From positions 62,001-126,000 of the forward strand of contig FPJT01000004.1 of the NCBI GenBank assembly GCA_900119535.1: 64,000 bases of DNA. Reading direction: 5' to 3'. The position numbers and the translations under genes are program-made. The notes beneath the pieces are model-generated. The model did not search any database. It was not told the origin of the DNA and was given only the letters and a program-made list of their open reading frames with translations. This stretch comes from Ruminococcus sp. XPD3002. GTDB taxonomy: Bacteria > Bacillota > Clostridia > Oscillospirales > Ruminococcaceae. Below, piece after piece: positions 36,424 to 45,485 of this stretch. Numbering within the stretch: position 1 is the stretch's first letter; the number at the start of each line of letters is the position of its first letter.

Positions 36424-37439
36424 ATCTCATGCATCCTCTTTGCAAGCAGCCTTACAAGGCTGTAGGAATTTTCCATATCTTCAGTCTCTATAACGCAGGA
36501 AGGCGAGTGGAGGTATCTGCACGGCACCGATACTGCGATAGTGCGGACGCCTTTTCCGCTTATGTGGATAGCTCCGCTGTCATTTCCGCCTGCTATCATA
36601 GTCTTGGTCTGGCATGGTATGCCGTTAGCCGAAGCTGTATCGAAGGCAAGGCGGTAAAGCTCCTTATCGTAAACAGTGCTCCTGTCCATGAATCCCACTA
36701 CAGGACCTCCGCCCAGTGAGCAGACTCTCTTGGCACCGCATGCGCCGTCGATATCCGCAGCGGTAGTAGCTTCAAGCACTATCGCCATATCGGGAGCTAC
36801 AGAGAATGCCGAAGCAGTCGAACCACGGAGGCCTATCTCCTCCTGCACGTTGAACACGAACCATGTATCGTACTCAAGCTCCTCGTGAAGCAGACGTATC
36901 ATCATAGCGCAGCCTGCACGGTCGTCGATAGCCTTGGACTTTATCCGTCTTTCGCCGAGTTCGGTGAAACGTGAATCGAAGTAAGCGCAGTCTCCAAGCT
37001 GAACGAGGCTCTCCGCCTCTTTTTTGTCCGATGCGCCGATATCTATGTAAAGGCTGTCCATTTTCGGAGCCTTTTCACGCTCCTCCTTTGAGAGGTTATG
37101 CACAGCAGTTGAGCCAACAACTCCGCTGATGCGCTTCTTTCCGACTCTTACCTGTCTGCCGATGACAACAGAGGGATCGATCCCTCCCACTGCACCGAAT
37201 GTAAGGGTACCGTCGCCCCGTATGGATGTGATGATGAAGCCGACTTCGTCCATATGAGCGCATATCATCAGCTTCTTTTCGGGAGCCTTTCTGCCCTTTT
37301 TGAAACAGATAAGGCTTCCCAGCGGATCAACTCTGTATTCGCAGACGTCCTTTATTTTCTCTGTTATAGCCTCACGTACTGCGTTCTCGTCACCTGAGAC
37401 GCCGTCGATAAGGCAGAGTTCCTTAAGCAGTTCCTTCAT
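36420..37439 (-). CDS. M42 family aminopeptidase/endoglucanase-like metallopeptidase (second of pair)
   Basis: This 339-residue protein has all M42 metal-site motifs: MICAHMDEVGFIIT, SKAIDDRAGCAMM, FNVQEEIGLRGS, IVLEATTAAD and VPCRYLHSPSCVI. These are cytoplasmic dinuclear-metal aminopeptidases that form tetrahedral complexes. GGGAGG before its ATG lies in the end of the preceding paralogue, two bases away. The pair may form one hetero-oligomer or split substrate specificity. Confidence 0.92.
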   Translation of the reverse strand: MKELLKELCLIDGVSGDENAVREAITEKIKDVCEYRVDPLGSLICFKKGRKAPEKKLMICAHMDEVGFIITSIRGDGTLTFGAVGGIDPSVVIGRQVRVGKKRISGVVGSTAVHNLSKEEREKAPKMDSLYIDIGASDKKEAESLVQLGDCAYFDSRFTELGERRIKSKAIDDRAGCAMMIRLLHEELEYDTWFVFNVQEEIGLRGSTASAFSVAPDMAIVLEATTAADIDGACGAKRVCSLGGGPVVGFMDRSTVYDKELYRLAFDTASANGIPCQTKTMIAGGNDSGAIHISGKGVRTIAVSVPCRYLHSPSCVIETEDMENSYSLVRLLAKRMHEI

Positions 37440-37441
37440 AA

Positions 37442-38452
37442 TTACACCTCCCTGATAAATGCCGCAAGCAGTTCTGCGGTAAGTTTTACGTCCTCAAGGT
37501 CTATGACCTCAACGGGAGAGTGCATGTTCCTGAGCGGAATGGACACAGTACATGCCTTGCAGCCGCCCCTGCTTACGGAATACCTGTCCGCATTTGTGGA
37601 GGTGAGACCGTTCATGACTTCTGTCTGGTAAGGGATGCCGCAGTTTTTGGCGGTATCTGTGAGCTTATCCGATATCTCACGGGAAAGTGACGGAGAAATG
37701 CCTATCATAGGACCTTTTCCCAGGTATCCGCACTTCTTTTCGTCCTCACCTATGGCATAAGCGAAGCTTACATCAACTGCAAGAGCGATATCGGGGTTCA
37801 GAGCATAAGCGCCTATCTTTGCGCCTCTCTCGCCAAGTTCCTCCTGAGCGGAGAAAATGACTTTCACGTTATAGGCAGTTTTGCAGTCCTTAAGCATATC
37901 CAGAGCCGCAAGGATAGAAGCGATACCGCAGCGATCGTCCATAGCGCCGCCTGTAATGCGGTTTCCTGCAAGGGGACGACATGTAACATCAAAGGTTATG
38001 CTGTCGCCGAAGCTCACAATTTCTTCGAGTTCCTCTTTAGTCATGCCTGTATCGACGGAAATATCGTCCATCTGAAGCACCTCTCCGCTTCCGCCCGAGA
38101 GATGTGGAGGTACAGAGCAGATAACTCCGCTTATATCCTTTTTACCGTGTATAGTCACAGCCTGTGCAGGGAGAAGCCTGCGGTCCAGACCGCCGAGATT
38201 GCCGACCTTGACAAATCCCTCGTCCGTGATGTATGTTACAATCATTCCCACCTGATCGATGTGAGCGTCAAGCACAAGAAGAGGAAGTCCCTCTCTCTGC
38301 TCTCCGAAAGTACCCACAACATTTCCGCTTACTATCTCAGCATCGGGACAATACTCCCTGAGCAGATCTCTTGCAAGCAGTGCGGCACGGCTCTCGTCGC
38401 CCGAGGCTCCGCTGATCTCAGAGAGTGATATTACAGTATTTTTAAGATCCAA
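37442..38452 (-). CDS. M42 family metallopeptidase (first of pair)
   Basis: This 336-residue paralogue has VLDAHIDQVGMIVT (Gln where the partner has Glu after the metal Asp), GGAMDDRCGIAS, FSAQEELGERGA, LAVDVSFAY and IPLRNMHSPVEVI. All expected metal ligands appear intact. It starts with TTG, ten bases after AAAGGA. It is the first gene of the operon continuing through the second M42, a GNAT protein and a PLP enzyme, with a promoter about 80 bases upstream. Confidence 0.9.
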   Translation of the reverse strand: MDLKNTVISLSEISGASGDESRAALLARDLLREYCPDAEIVSGNVVGTFGEQREGLPLLVLDAHIDQVGMIVTYITDEGFVKVGNLGGLDRRLLPAQAVTIHGKKDISGVICSVPPHLSGGSGEVLQMDDISVDTGMTKEELEEIVSFGDSITFDVTCRPLAGNRITGGAMDDRCGIASILAALDMLKDCKTAYNVKVIFSAQEELGERGAKIGAYALNPDIALAVDVSFAYAIGEDEKKCGYLGKGPMIGISPSLSREISDKLTDTAKNCGIPYQTEVMNGLTSTNADRYSVSRGGCKACTVSIPLRNMHSPVEVIDLEDVKLTAELLAAFIREV

Positions 38453-38530
38453 ATCAAAACAGTCCTTTCATTTCTTCATACATACTGCCGCTTTCACTGA
38501 AAAAACAACGGCAATAAAACACCAATATAC

Positions 38531-38559
38531 ATTATATCAGGTCTTACAAGAAAATTCAA
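38531..38559 (-). promoter_or_regulatory. sigma-A type promoter for the M42 operon
   Basis: Leftward TTGAAT (38554-38559), a 17-bp spacer, then TATAAT (38531-38536). Confidence 0.8.
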
Positions 38560-38574
38560 TAGGTCAAGCCGCAC

Positions 38575-39020
38575 GAAATTCACGAATCAGTTGTCAGAGC
38601 GCAGAAAACAGTTATAAGAACTCAGAGCTAAGAACTTAGTGTAGGGGACGGCGTACTCGATGCCCCTTTCAGTAATCAGTGATCAGAAAGCAGTGTATGG
38701 GCGGCCAATGGCCGTCCGCATGTATTGAATTAATGAATATTGAATAACGAATAATGAATAAATAATAATTATTGTGTCCCATGTCGGGGACGGATTTGAA
38801 ATGGGATAAATGCACAATTATCCGTAACCTTGATATCCTGTAGGGGCTGCCTTTGGCAGTCCTTTGTTGTTGACTGTACATAGTGTTCCATGTTGCTGTG
38901 TAGGGGGCGATGCCTACATCGCCCCATTCTGACAACTAAAATATTAATGACCATCCCTGCAATCGGTTCATTATGATTATGTGGTTATCTGCGGACCGCC
39001 AAAGGCAGTCCCTACAAGAT
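38575..39020. repeat. cluster of short GC-rich palindromes
   Basis: Modules such as GGGGACGGCGTACTCG..., GGCGGCCAATGGCCGTCCGC, GGGGCTGCCTTTGGCAGTCC, GGGGGCGATGCCTACATCGCCCC and GCGGACCGCCAAAGGCAGTCC lie in AT-rich spacers with fragments like ATCAGAAAGCAGTG. They fill the divergent gap between the M42 operon and pth. I see no supported gene in it; small reading frames here follow the repeats. Confidence 0.85.
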
Positions 39021-39047
39021 GAATAACAGATAAATCATAAAATCTTC

Positions 39048-39076
39048 TTGAAATCCGTCTCCGTATGTGCTATAAT
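39048..39076 (+). promoter_or_regulatory. sigma-A type promoter for pth-mfd
   Basis: TTGAAA (39048-39053), a 17-bp spacer, then TATAAT (39071-39076), about 120 bases before the pth start. Confidence 0.82.
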
Positions 39077-39081
39077 CAGTT

Positions 39082-39180
39082 TGTGCTCGATTTTACCTTT
39101 CGGACGATCCGTTGGCTTTAAACCATGCTTTAAAGCCGATTTTTGTTGTTGAGCGCACATTTACTACCTGTTCACAGGTC
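39082..39180 (+). promoter_or_regulatory. structured pth leader with terminator-like hairpin
   Basis: GGCTTTAAA (39114-39122) pairs with 39129-39137 and is followed by GATTTTTG, resembling an intrinsic terminator. TGTGCTC (39082-39088) can close against GAGCGCACA (39151-39159). A final ACCTG/CAGGT hairpin sits just before the AAGGAG site. This may be an attenuator; no named leader is recognised. Confidence 0.5.
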
Positions 39181-39197
39181 AATAAGGAGAAATAAAA

Positions 39198-39824
39198 ATG
39201 AGTATTTTCGATGTTTTCGACAGGATAGCTTCTGATTCTAACAAGTCGAATGGTAAAATAGAATATATAATAGTCGGACTCGGCAACCCCGGTATGGAAT
39301 ACGACGGCACCCGTCATAATGCAGGCTTTTTCACGATCGATACACTTGCTTCGCAGTACAGCACCGAGATAAACCGCCTTAAGTTCAAGGGCAAGACCTC
39401 AGAGGCTGTGATAGGCGGAAAGCGCTGTCTTCTGCTGAAGCCTACCACATACATGAACAACAGCGGCGAATCCGTGGTACAGGCAATGGAGTTCTACAAG
39501 ATAGACGCAGAGAACCTGATAGTCATATACGATGACATCTCGCTGGATCCCGGAAAGCTCAGGATACGCCGCAAAGGAAGTCACGGCGGTCATAACGGCA
39601 TACGAAGCATCATCGAGCTTACAGGCAGGGACGATTTCCCCCGTATCAAAATGGGAGTTGGCAAAAAGCCCCACCCCGATTACGACCTTGCAAAATGGGT
39701 TCTCGGCAAATTCGGCAAGGAGGACTCGGCAAAGCTCAGAGAAGCCGCTGAAAATGCCTGCCGGTGCATCGAACTCATGGTACAGGGCAAGACCGACGAG
39801 GCTATGAACAAATTCAATTCATAA
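39198..39824 (+). CDS. pth: peptidyl-tRNA hydrolase
   Basis: This 208-residue enzyme recycles peptidyl-tRNA. It has the N-terminal signature IVGLGNPGMEYDGTRHNAGF with the catalytic His of RHNAGF, then LLKPTTYMNNSGESV, YDDISLDPGKLRIRRKGSHGGHNGIRSII and the usual C-terminal helix. About 20 extra residues precede the core, supported by AAGGAG before the first ATG. It is followed 21 bases later by mfd, a common pairing in Firmicutes. Confidence 0.95.
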   Translation: MSIFDVFDRIASDSNKSNGKIEYIIVGLGNPGMEYDGTRHNAGFFTIDTLASQYSTEINRLKFKGKTSEAVIGGKRCLLLKPTTYMNNSGESVVQAMEFYKIDAENLIVIYDDISLDPGKLRIRRKGSHGGHNGIRSIIELTGRDDFPRIKMGVGKKPHPDYDLAKWVLGKFGKEDSAKLREAAENACRCIELMVQGKTDEAMNKFNS

Positions 39825-39845
39825 CCGATAAAACGGAGCGATATC

Positions 39846-42800
39846 ATGAAATTATTCAAAGAACTCTTCGCCGAGCTGCAAGGCTGCAAAAGCCTCAGCG
39901 AAGCGCTGAATAAGAACATCTCACCCGTCTCAGTGACGGGCCTTTCGCATATACACAGGGCACAGCTCATATATGCGCTCAACAGCGGAAAAGTGGACCT
40001 CGTCATAACAGGCAGTGAGGCGGAAGCAAAACGCCTCTGCGACGATATCAACATGATGTCGGGGACCGAGACCGCAGTACTCTTCCCCTCAAAGGAGCTT
40101 GTTTTCACTCCCGTGGACAGCGCTAACCACGAGTACGAGCATATGCGTATATCCGCCCTCTCACGTGCAGCGAAGAAGGATTGCGGAGTCATATGTGCAA
40201 GCATCGAAGCGGTAATGCAGCCTGTTATACCTGTGGGAGTCCTTACAGCCGCAGGCATCACCATAAAGGCAGGAGGCGAGATAGACACAAAGGAACTGAG
40301 TCTGCGTCTTGCACAGTGCGGCTATCAGCGCTGCGAGAAGGTCGAGGGCGCTTCACAGTTCTCCATACGCGGCTCTATCGTGGACATATTCCCTGTTCAG
40401 GCGGATAAACCGATACGTATAGAGCTATGGGGCGACGAAGCGGACTCTATATCCGAATTCGATACCGATACCCAGCGCCGTTCCGAGGAAAAACTTGAAA
40501 GCATAGACATTTCCCCTGCAAGTGAGATACTGTATGACGGTCAGGAGCTTGCAGACAAGATAGAGGAACTCTGCAAAAAGGCAAGGGGCAAGCGTATGGA
40601 GCTTATCCGCGAGCATCTCGGTGCGGACGTAAGAAGGCTCCGTGCAGGAGAGATACTGGCTCACGGAGTCAAATACTATCCCCTTGTGTACGGCGAACCC
40701 TCAACAGTTTTCGACTATATCGACGGTATCGTGTATTACAGCGACTACTCGGCTATTCTCGACTCCGCAAACGGCGTTACAACACGCAGCAACGAGGATG
40801 TCCGCATACTCATGGAGGACGGTCAGCTCTGCAAGGGACTGGACGGATATATCCTCGAACTTCCGCAGATACAGCTTATTGCAGAGAAGAAGAACTGCCT
40901 CTACCTCAGCAGCTTCATGCAGAGCGGCGACAGAGTCAGCTTCCGCAGACTGGTAAGCTTTGAAGCGATGCAGAATGCTCCCTGGAGCGGTGAGCTGAAA
41001 CAGCTCATAGAGGACGCAACCGAGTACAAGTCACGGGGATACCGCATAATCCTTGCAGCAGGAAGCGAAAAGACTCTCCCCATAGTACAGCAGGACCTCA
41101 TCGACAACGGCATCCCATGCGACCTTGCATCCGATGATATAGTACCTGTCCCGGGACGTGTCTGCCTTATGTCGGGAAGCTTCAGCGGAGGCTTCGAGTA
41201 CCCCGATAACAAGACCGTCCTCATAACTCAGGGACGGGCAATGGACTCCATAAGGAAAAAGCGCCGCAAGAAGAAAAACAAAGCCGAGGAGATACGCTCA
41301 CTTGCGGACATCACCGAGGGCGACCTTATCGTACACTCCACCCACGGTATAGGACGCTTCATAGGCATACGCAAGCTGGAATTCGACGGCGTTACCAAGG
41401 ACTACATTACCATACAGTATGCAGGTACCGATAAGCTTTATATCCCCGTAACCCAGCTGGACCTTGTATCAAAGTACATCGGTCCCCGTGATGACAGCGG
41501 AGTTAAGCTGAACAAACTCAGCTCCAACGAATGGCAGCGTACAAGGAGCAACGTAAAACGTGCAGTCAAGGACATGGCTCACGAGCTCATCGCACTCTAC
41601 GCAAAACGAGAGAAAAGTCAGGGCTTCGCATTCTATCAGGATGACGAGATACAGCACGATTTCGAAGAGCGCTTCCCCTATGTCGAGACCGAGGACCAGT
41701 TACAGTCCATTGCGGAGATAAAGGCGGATATGCAGAGCCCACGTCCTATGGAGAGACTTCTCTGCGGAGATGTTGGCTTCGGCAAGACCGAAGTTGCCCT
41801 TCGTGCGGCAATGAAATGCATACTTTCGGGCAAACAGTGCGCTCTCCTTGCACCTACTACGGTGCTCGCCTTCCAGCACTACCAGACCGCACTCCGCAGA
41901 TTCGAGCACTTCCCCGTAAATGTGGAGCTTCTGTCACGCTACAGAACTCCGAAACAGCAGGCGGAGATAATCAAGAAGCTGAAACAGGGACGCATCGACC
42001 TCCTTATCGGCACCCACAAGATAATACAGAAAAGCGTTGTATTCAAGGACCTCGGACTCGCCATAATCGACGAGGAGCAGCGCTTCGGAGTCGCTCACAA
42101 GGAGAAGTTCAAGGAGACCTTCTCGGGAGTTGACGTACTGATGCTATCGGCTACTCCTATCCCCCGTACACTGAATATGGCTATGAGCGGCATACGTGAT
42201 ATGTCCGTACTTGAAGAACCGCCCCAGGACAGATACCCCGTACAGACCTACGTTATCGAGTACAATATAGGTACTCTTATACAGGCGATAGTCAGGGAGC
42301 TTCGCCGCGGAGGTCAGGTATACTACATCCACAACCGTGTCGAGACCATAACCGCATGTGTGAACAGGCTCCAGGAGTTCCTTCCCGACGCACGTATCGC
42401 CTATGCACACGGTCAGATGAACGAGGACGAGATGTCCGATATCTGGGAACAGCTTGTGGAGCACGAGATAGATATACTGGTCTGCACTACCATTATCGAA
42501 ACAGGTGTGGACGTTCCCAACGTAAATACCCTTATTATCGAGGATTCCGACCGATTCGGACTCTCTCAGCTCTATCAGCTCAGAGGACGTGTGGGACGTT
42601 CCAACCGCAGAGGCTACGCTTATTTCACCTACCGCAAGGACAAGGTCCTCACCGAAGTCGCTACCAAAAGGCTCAATGCAATGCGCGAGTTCACGCAGTT
42701 CGGAAGCGGATTCCGCATAGCTCTCCGTGATCTGGAGATACGCGGTGCAGGAAGCATACTGGGCGGAAGTCAGCACGGTCACATGGAAGCCGTAGGATAC

Positions 42801-43304
42801 GATATGTACCTGAAGCTGCTCTCCGAAGCGATCGCTGAGGAAAAAGGCGAGCAGCCCGAGAAGATACCCGAGTGTCTTGTGGATATACAGATTGACGCAC
42901 ACATCCCCGAAAAGTACATTTCAAGCCTCAATCAGCGCCTTGACGTTTACCGCAAGATAATGTTCGTTACTTCGGACGAGGACAAAATGGACCTTATCGA
43001 TGAACTTATCGACCGCTACGGTGATCCGCCGAAATCAGTCCTCGGACTTATCGAGGTATCACTGCTGAGAAACAAGGCGGCACATCTCGGAATTACGGAG
43101 ATATCCCAGAAAAACGGCTCTATGTACTTCTTCACGGAGTATCTCACTACCGAACAGGTAGCTGCACTTGTGGACGAGTATAAGGGCAGGATAACCTTCA
43201 ACGGCTCGGGAAAATCCTATGTTTCGGTTAAGCTTCAGGCAAAAATAAAGCCTTTCGACATGATGAAACAGGTAGTTGACATAATCGGTTCAGCAAAAAG
43301 ATAA
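39846..43304 (+). CDS. mfd: transcription-repair coupling factor
   Basis: This 1152-residue ATPase removes stalled RNA polymerase and recruits UvrA. It contains the UvrB-like N-terminal module (QFSIRGSIVDIFP), the RNA polymerase-interacting CarD-like domain (GDLIVHSTHGIGRFIGI), helicase motifs GDVGFGKTEVALRA, DEEQRFG and SATPIPRTL, the RecG-like TRG region QLRGRVGRS...GSGFRIALRDLEIRGAGSILG, and a C-terminal regulatory domain. Length and motifs are normal. GGAGCGATATC precedes the ATG. Confidence 0.97.
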   Translation: MKLFKELFAELQGCKSLSEALNKNISPVSVTGLSHIHRAQLIYALNSGKVDLVITGSEAEAKRLCDDINMMSGTETAVLFPSKELVFTPVDSANHEYEHMRISALSRAAKKDCGVICASIEAVMQPVIPVGVLTAAGITIKAGGEIDTKELSLRLAQCGYQRCEKVEGASQFSIRGSIVDIFPVQADKPIRIELWGDEADSISEFDTDTQRRSEEKLESIDISPASEILYDGQELADKIEELCKKARGKRMELIREHLGADVRRLRAGEILAHGVKYYPLVYGEPSTVFDYIDGIVYYSDYSAILDSANGVTTRSNEDVRILMEDGQLCKGLDGYILELPQIQLIAEKKNCLYLSSFMQSGDRVSFRRLVSFEAMQNAPWSGELKQLIEDATEYKSRGYRIILAAGSEKTLPIVQQDLIDNGIPCDLASDDIVPVPGRVCLMSGSFSGGFEYPDNKTVLITQGRAMDSIRKKRRKKKNKAEEIRSLADITEGDLIVHSTHGIGRFIGIRKLEFDGVTKDYITIQYAGTDKLYIPVTQLDLVSKYIGPRDDSGVKLNKLSSNEWQRTRSNVKRAVKDMAHELIALYAKREKSQGFAFYQDDEIQHDFEERFPYVETEDQLQSIAEIKADMQSPRPMERLLCGDVGFGKTEVALRAAMKCILSGKQCALLAPTTVLAFQHYQTALRRFEHFPVNVELLSRYRTPKQQAEIIKKLKQGRIDLLIGTHKIIQKSVVFKDLGLAIIDEEQRFGVAHKEKFKETFSGVDVLMLSATPIPRTLNMAMSGIRDMSVLEEPPQDRYPVQTYVIEYNIGTLIQAIVRELRRGGQVYYIHNRVETITACVNRLQEFLPDARIAYAHGQMNEDEMSDIWEQLVEHEIDILVCTTIIETGVDVPNVNTLIIEDSDRFGLSQLYQLRGRVGRSNRRGYAYFTYRKDKVLTEVATKRLNAMREFTQFGSGFRIALRDLEIRGAGSILGGSQHGHMEAVGYDMYLKLLSEAIAEEKGEQPEKIPECLVDIQIDAHIPEKYISSLNQRLDVYRKIMFVTSDEDKMDLIDELIDRYGDPPKSVLGLIEVSLLRNKAAHLGITEISQKNGSMYFFTEYLTTEQVAALVDEYKGRITFNGSGKSYVSVKLQAKIKPFDMMKQVVDIIGSAKR

Positions 43305-43359
43305 GTAGAATTTGTGCAATACATAGAAAAACAATCAACTTTATTGTTCAAACTGCGAC

Positions 43360-43388
43360 TTTACAACAATTTCTGTTTGTGCTAAAAT
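43360..43388 (+). promoter_or_regulatory. sigma-A type promoter for the lipoprotein-patatin pair
   Basis: TTTACA (43360-43365), a 17-bp spacer, then TAAAAT (43383-43388). The two AT-rich boxes lie in the gap after mfd. Confidence 0.6.
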
Positions 43389-43424
43389 GAAAATAGGGCT
43401 ATGCCCGTGTGATGAACAAAGAAT

Positions 43425-43444
43425 GCCTCCACATCAGTGGGGGC
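43425..43444 (+). terminator. terminator-like hairpin in the leader of the lipoprotein gene
   Basis: GCCTCCAC (43425-43432) pairs with GTGGGGGC (43437-43444, one G-U), followed by TTGCTTTT. It could terminate mfd or, lying downstream of the predicted promoter, attenuate the next gene. Confidence 0.6.
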
Positions 43445-43466
43445 TTGCTTTTAAAGGAGATAATCT

Positions 43467-44318
43467 ATGGATAACAGAAAAATAATCACAAGTGCCCTTG
43501 CACTTTCAATAGCTGCATTCTGCACAGCCTGCGGAAACGGCAGCAAATCTTCGGAAAGCAGCATTATTCCCGAAGAAACAGTCGCTGAAGCTACAGAAGC
43601 TCCCACAGAGGAAGTAACCGAGGAAGAGCTCATTCCTCCCGTACCTGCTGAGGCTTCCGATCCGAATACAGTCACCTTCGATGACGGCGAGTTCTTCTTC
43701 GCCGAGGCAAAGACTACAGATAAGGACTCCGCTCAGGGTACACTGGAAATAGCCGATTTCGAGGGCAATCCGATGCTCCGCTTCACAGACAGCGGTTCAA
43801 ACTTCGCAGACGGAACAGTACAGAAGATACAGATAGATGCGGCAAAGCTCCTCTCCCCCGAGGACGTCGCAAAGGTACGCTCGATAGACTTCGACCTCTA
43901 CGCAGACGCCACATCGGACAAGCTTGCTACAGAAGCCGAGGAAAACGTTAAGGCTCCCGGCTGGATAGGCGGCGGAGGCGGAGCAAATACCACAGGTGAC
44001 AAGTGGTACGATTTCGCAGAATTCAGCGGCGGAGAATATAACTTTGAAATGTCGGGACCTGTCCACGTTACCTTCAAATTCCTGCTTGCCGCAGGAGGTA
44101 TATGCTGGGATGCAGATATGGACGAGGCTTCCTTCCTGATAATGCGCTGGGGCGCTCAGAACGAGGGCAACCTTTACCTTGACAATATCGTTTTCTATGA
44201 CGAGAACGGCGAGTCACTGCCGATAGTCTACAGCAATACGGACGAAACTACCGAAACCGAGGATACGTCCGAAGCTTCCGAAGAAAGCACACCCGAAGAG
44301 GCTGCCGAAGCTCAATGA
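43467..44318 (+). CDS. putative surface lipoprotein with beta-sandwich domain
   Basis: This 283-residue protein has a lipoprotein signal with lipobox cysteine C22 (AAFCTAC). A Glu/Thr/Pro-rich linker precedes a beta-rich domain (about 65-255) with conserved-looking GWIGGGGGANT and FYDENGE segments, reminiscent of carbohydrate-binding modules. An acidic Glu/Thr/Ser tail ends it. The family is not identified. AAAGGAG precedes the ATG. It overlaps the patatin gene by four bases (ATGA), so the two are coupled. Confidence 0.75.
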   Translation: MDNRKIITSALALSIAAFCTACGNGSKSSESSIIPEETVAEATEAPTEEVTEEELIPPVPAEASDPNTVTFDDGEFFFAEAKTTDKDSAQGTLEIADFEGNPMLRFTDSGSNFADGTVQKIQIDAAKLLSPEDVAKVRSIDFDLYADATSDKLATEAEENVKAPGWIGGGGGANTTGDKWYDFAEFSGGEYNFEMSGPVHVTFKFLLAAGGICWDADMDEASFLIMRWGAQNEGNLYLDNIVFYDENGESLPIVYSNTDETTETEDTSEASEESTPEEAAEAQ

Positions 44319-45214
44319 AAAAAGCTACAGGACTCGTACTGAGCGGCGGCGGTGCAAAAGGCGCTTATGAGATAGGCGTGTACAAAGCGCTCTGCGAGCA
44401 CGGTATAGACCGATATATCGGCGCATTTTCGGGAACTTCCGTAGGTGCGCTCAACGCCGTACTGCTGGAGTGTATGGGCAAAGATGCTGAACAGGTCTGG
44501 CAGGAGCTTAAATTCACCGACCTTGTAAATCCCGACAGGTCCCGCATGAAAAGGATAGCAGAGTCATTGCTGGGAATGAATACCGTACCCTCGTCAAACG
44601 ATACGGGCAGCAGCGTTTACTCTCAGGTCAGCGACCTCGTAGCTGAGGGACTTCCCTTCACGCAGGAGAGGATATCCCAGCTTATCGACCGATATATCGA
44701 CTTCGACAAGCTTCAGCGTGATATTTACATAATGTGCCTGAGAGTGAGAAGAACTTTTCTCGCTCCGACGGACAGAAAAGCGGAATGTTTCCACCTTAAC
44801 CGTCCCTATCCGTGGTACGACGACGAACAGAAAAAGCAGATAATACTTGCATCCTCGGCGATACCGGGCTTCTTCTGCGGCGCAGAGGGAATACGCATAA
44901 AGGGACATGACGGCATGTACTTTGACGGAGGATACTCCGAAAACGGCGATAATACGCCAATATTCTGCCTTTACGAAAAGGGTTTCCGAAAGATAATAGC
45001 GGTGCATCTTGAAAACTACGCGGATATCTCCGACCAGAAGCTTTACAGCGGAGCAAAGATAGTGAATATCATACCTTCCGAGGACCTTGGAGGGATGATA
45101 TCGGGAACTCTGAATCTCAACAGCGAGAAGATAGCGCATGACATCGAGCTGGGATACAAAGACGCCACAGACCGGATGGACGAGCTCATATCACTGGTGA
45201 ATGATAATACATAA
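44315..45214 (+). CDS. patatin-like phospholipase family protein
   Basis: This 299-residue Ser-Asp dyad hydrolase has the oxyanion loop GGGAKGAYE (residues 11-19), the nucleophile S42 in GTSVG, and the catalytic Asp in FDGGYSENG. It is a probable cytoplasmic lipid acyl hydrolase related to RssA-type proteins; no signal peptide is seen. It is translationally coupled to the lipoprotein gene and closed by a clear terminator. Confidence 0.92.
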   Translation: MKKATGLVLSGGGAKGAYEIGVYKALCEHGIDRYIGAFSGTSVGALNAVLLECMGKDAEQVWQELKFTDLVNPDRSRMKRIAESLLGMNTVPSSNDTGSSVYSQVSDLVAEGLPFTQERISQLIDRYIDFDKLQRDIYIMCLRVRRTFLAPTDRKAECFHLNRPYPWYDDEQKKQIILASSAIPGFFCGAEGIRIKGHDGMYFDGGYSENGDNTPIFCLYEKGFRKIIAVHLENYADISDQKLYSGAKIVNIIPSEDLGGMISGTLNLNSEKIAHDIELGYKDATDRMDELISLVNDNT

Positions 45215-45246
45215 AAAGCGGACTTTACAGTCCGCTTTCGTTTTTT
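45215..45246 (+). terminator. intrinsic terminator of the patatin gene
   Basis: AAAGCGGACT (45215-45224) pairs with 45229-45238 around TTAC and is followed by a run of seven or more Ts. Confidence 0.93.
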
Positions 45247-45264
45247 TGTAAAACCAACTATGCT

Positions 45265-45457
45265 GGGATTCTAAAGGCAGCGCCTTTGGCGGGTGACTCC
45301 CCACAGTGTGGGGAGATGTCAGCGAAGCTGACAGAGGGGACGGACCGGTAAGGTAGGGCAGAGCCCTGCTATATGAAGCGCTCAGCAAAGGGTGAATTTC
45401 AAAACAGTCCGGTGGACTGTTTTGAAAGAGGGAACGCCCTGCAAGAGAGGGCGTTCC
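45265..45457. repeat. palindromic intergenic element, copy 2, with CCCCACAGTGTGGGG module
   Basis: The right half (about 45377-45457) is the inverted counterpart of the 21.3-kb element: CAAAGGGTGAATTTC, a CAAAACAGTCC palindrome and a GGGAACGCCCT palindrome. The left half carries GGTGACTCCCCACAGTGTGG and a GTCAGC...GCTGAC palindrome, also found at 57.4 and 61.9 kb. I see no gene here. Confidence 0.85.
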
Positions 45458-45485
45458 TTTATGTTACATTATATCATTCGCAAGT

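Noticed and set aside
42144..42902. 252-codon open frame antisense to mfd
   Set aside because: It lies wholly inside a well-supported gene with complete helicase motifs and is an antisense shadow of its codon usage.
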